DNA from: Candidatus Omnitrophota bacterium
GTDB lineage: Bacteria; Omnitrophota; Gorgyraeia; Zapsychrales; Fredricksoniimonadaceae
Direction: 5' to 3'
Length of the DNA: 48,596 bases
Assembly: GCA_013285735.1 (NCBI GenBank)
Contig: JABDGZ010000001.1
Location: 73,721 to 122,316 of the forward strand
Part shown: positions 48,596-48,596 of the stretch, one piece after another
Numbering within the stretch: position 1 is the stretch's first letter
How the letters are laid out: every line of letters starts with the position of its first letter
Made by a program: the position numbers and the translations under genes
The notes under the pieces: model-generated
Database searches by the model: none
Seen by the model: only the letters and a program-made list of their open reading frames with translations
Told to the model about the DNA's origin: nothing

Positions 48596-48596
48596 G
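48164..48596 (+). repeat. 126-bp tandem repeat encoding an alanine-rich six-heptad coiled coil
   Basis: Units begin at 48164, 48290, 48416 and 48542, the last cut by the window edge. Each encodes 42 residues, exactly six heptads: ATASTALDNARAGVTTAEAN then AEAARLALEAANAGVTAAQ and ATA. Copies differ at only a few bases. Ala is written almost only as GCA and Arg as AGA, unlike the mixed usage upstream, which points to recent homogenisation. An Ala-rich coiled coil of this type would form a long rod. The array probably continues downstream. Confidence 0.95.

Noticed and set aside
48120-48587. Minus-strand Leu-rich open frame
   Set aside because: It is the reverse of the GCA/GCAGCA-rich 126-bp repeat; poly-Leu simply reads the complement of Ala-rich codons.
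2-48595. Giant NRPS or PKS gene
   Set aside because: No condensation, adenylation, ketosynthase or carrier-protein motifs were seen; repeats and membrane segments do not fit.
2-48595. Alternative genetic code or stop-codon readthrough needed to keep the frame open
   Set aside because: The standard bacterial code already gives an open frame; no in-frame TGA, TAG or TAA was met.

Overview
The whole 48,596-base window is the inside of one protein-coding gene on the + strand. The frame whose first codon starts at base 2 is open from edge to edge: 16,198 sense codons, with no start of the gene and no stop codon. I followed this frame through every part of the window. The internal repeats, the domain motifs and the A/T-poor third positions all stay in it. 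No other frame holds anything but short shadow ORFs, and there is no intergenic gap, RNA gene, transposon or CRISPR array. The gene is therefore longer than 48.6 kb and its product longer than 16,000 residues.

Giant genes of this kind are known mainly from Candidatus Omnitrophota (OP3), whose metagenome-derived genomes encode predicted proteins of tens of thousands of residues. These usually carry many transmembrane segments, a divergent SecA DEAD-helicase domain, and adhesive or carbohydrate-active parts, and they have been proposed to act in predation. The window fits this picture: it has a recognisable but degenerate SecA core, many membrane segments, a probable glycoside hydrolase and long repeat arrays. 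The assignment to Omnitrophota is an inference from architecture, not from a marker gene.

Layout, N-terminal to C-terminal: (1) 2-9,200, about 23 copies of a repeat with the core LAAMGGD..QSLYT or LAAMVGEH.AQALDTM. The first copies are nearly identical 627-bp units; later ones are shorter and more diverged. (2) 9,200-10,240, a beta-rich segment. (3) 10,240-12,200, a glycine-zipper membrane array. (4) 12,200-15,650, helical and linker segments with TPR-like repeats and a GHEVAE motif. (5) 16,200-18,560, the SecA-like helicase core. (6) 18,560-22,600, coiled coil and helical parts with a HELIG motif. (7) 22,600-25,900, a beta-rich part, linkers and one membrane segment. (8) 25,950-26,520, a P-loop NTPase, followed by unassigned alpha/beta and beta modules. 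(9) 30,000-30,430, a HELVE...EAH module. (10) 30,570-32,120, a membrane segment, a Pro/Asn-rich linker, a Ser/Asn-rich strand region, and two membrane segments, the second ending in a signal-peptidase-like ASA site. (11) 32,130-38,850, a large beta-rich region containing three tandem 222-bp repeats. (12) 38,850-39,350, membrane / coiled coil / membrane. (13) 39,480-40,470, a clan GH-A-like glycosidase. (14) 40,470-42,200, more beta modules. (15) 42,200-47,570, a large polytopic membrane module of unknown function. (16) 48,164 to the edge, a 126-bp repeat coding an alanine-rich six-heptad coiled coil that continues past the window.

Together this suggests a membrane-anchored, largely exported giant cell-surface protein: repeat stalks for reach and adhesion, an embedded glycosidase, and NTPase-like modules. 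The topology and function are inferred. Positions inside the protein are given as window nucleotide coordinates.
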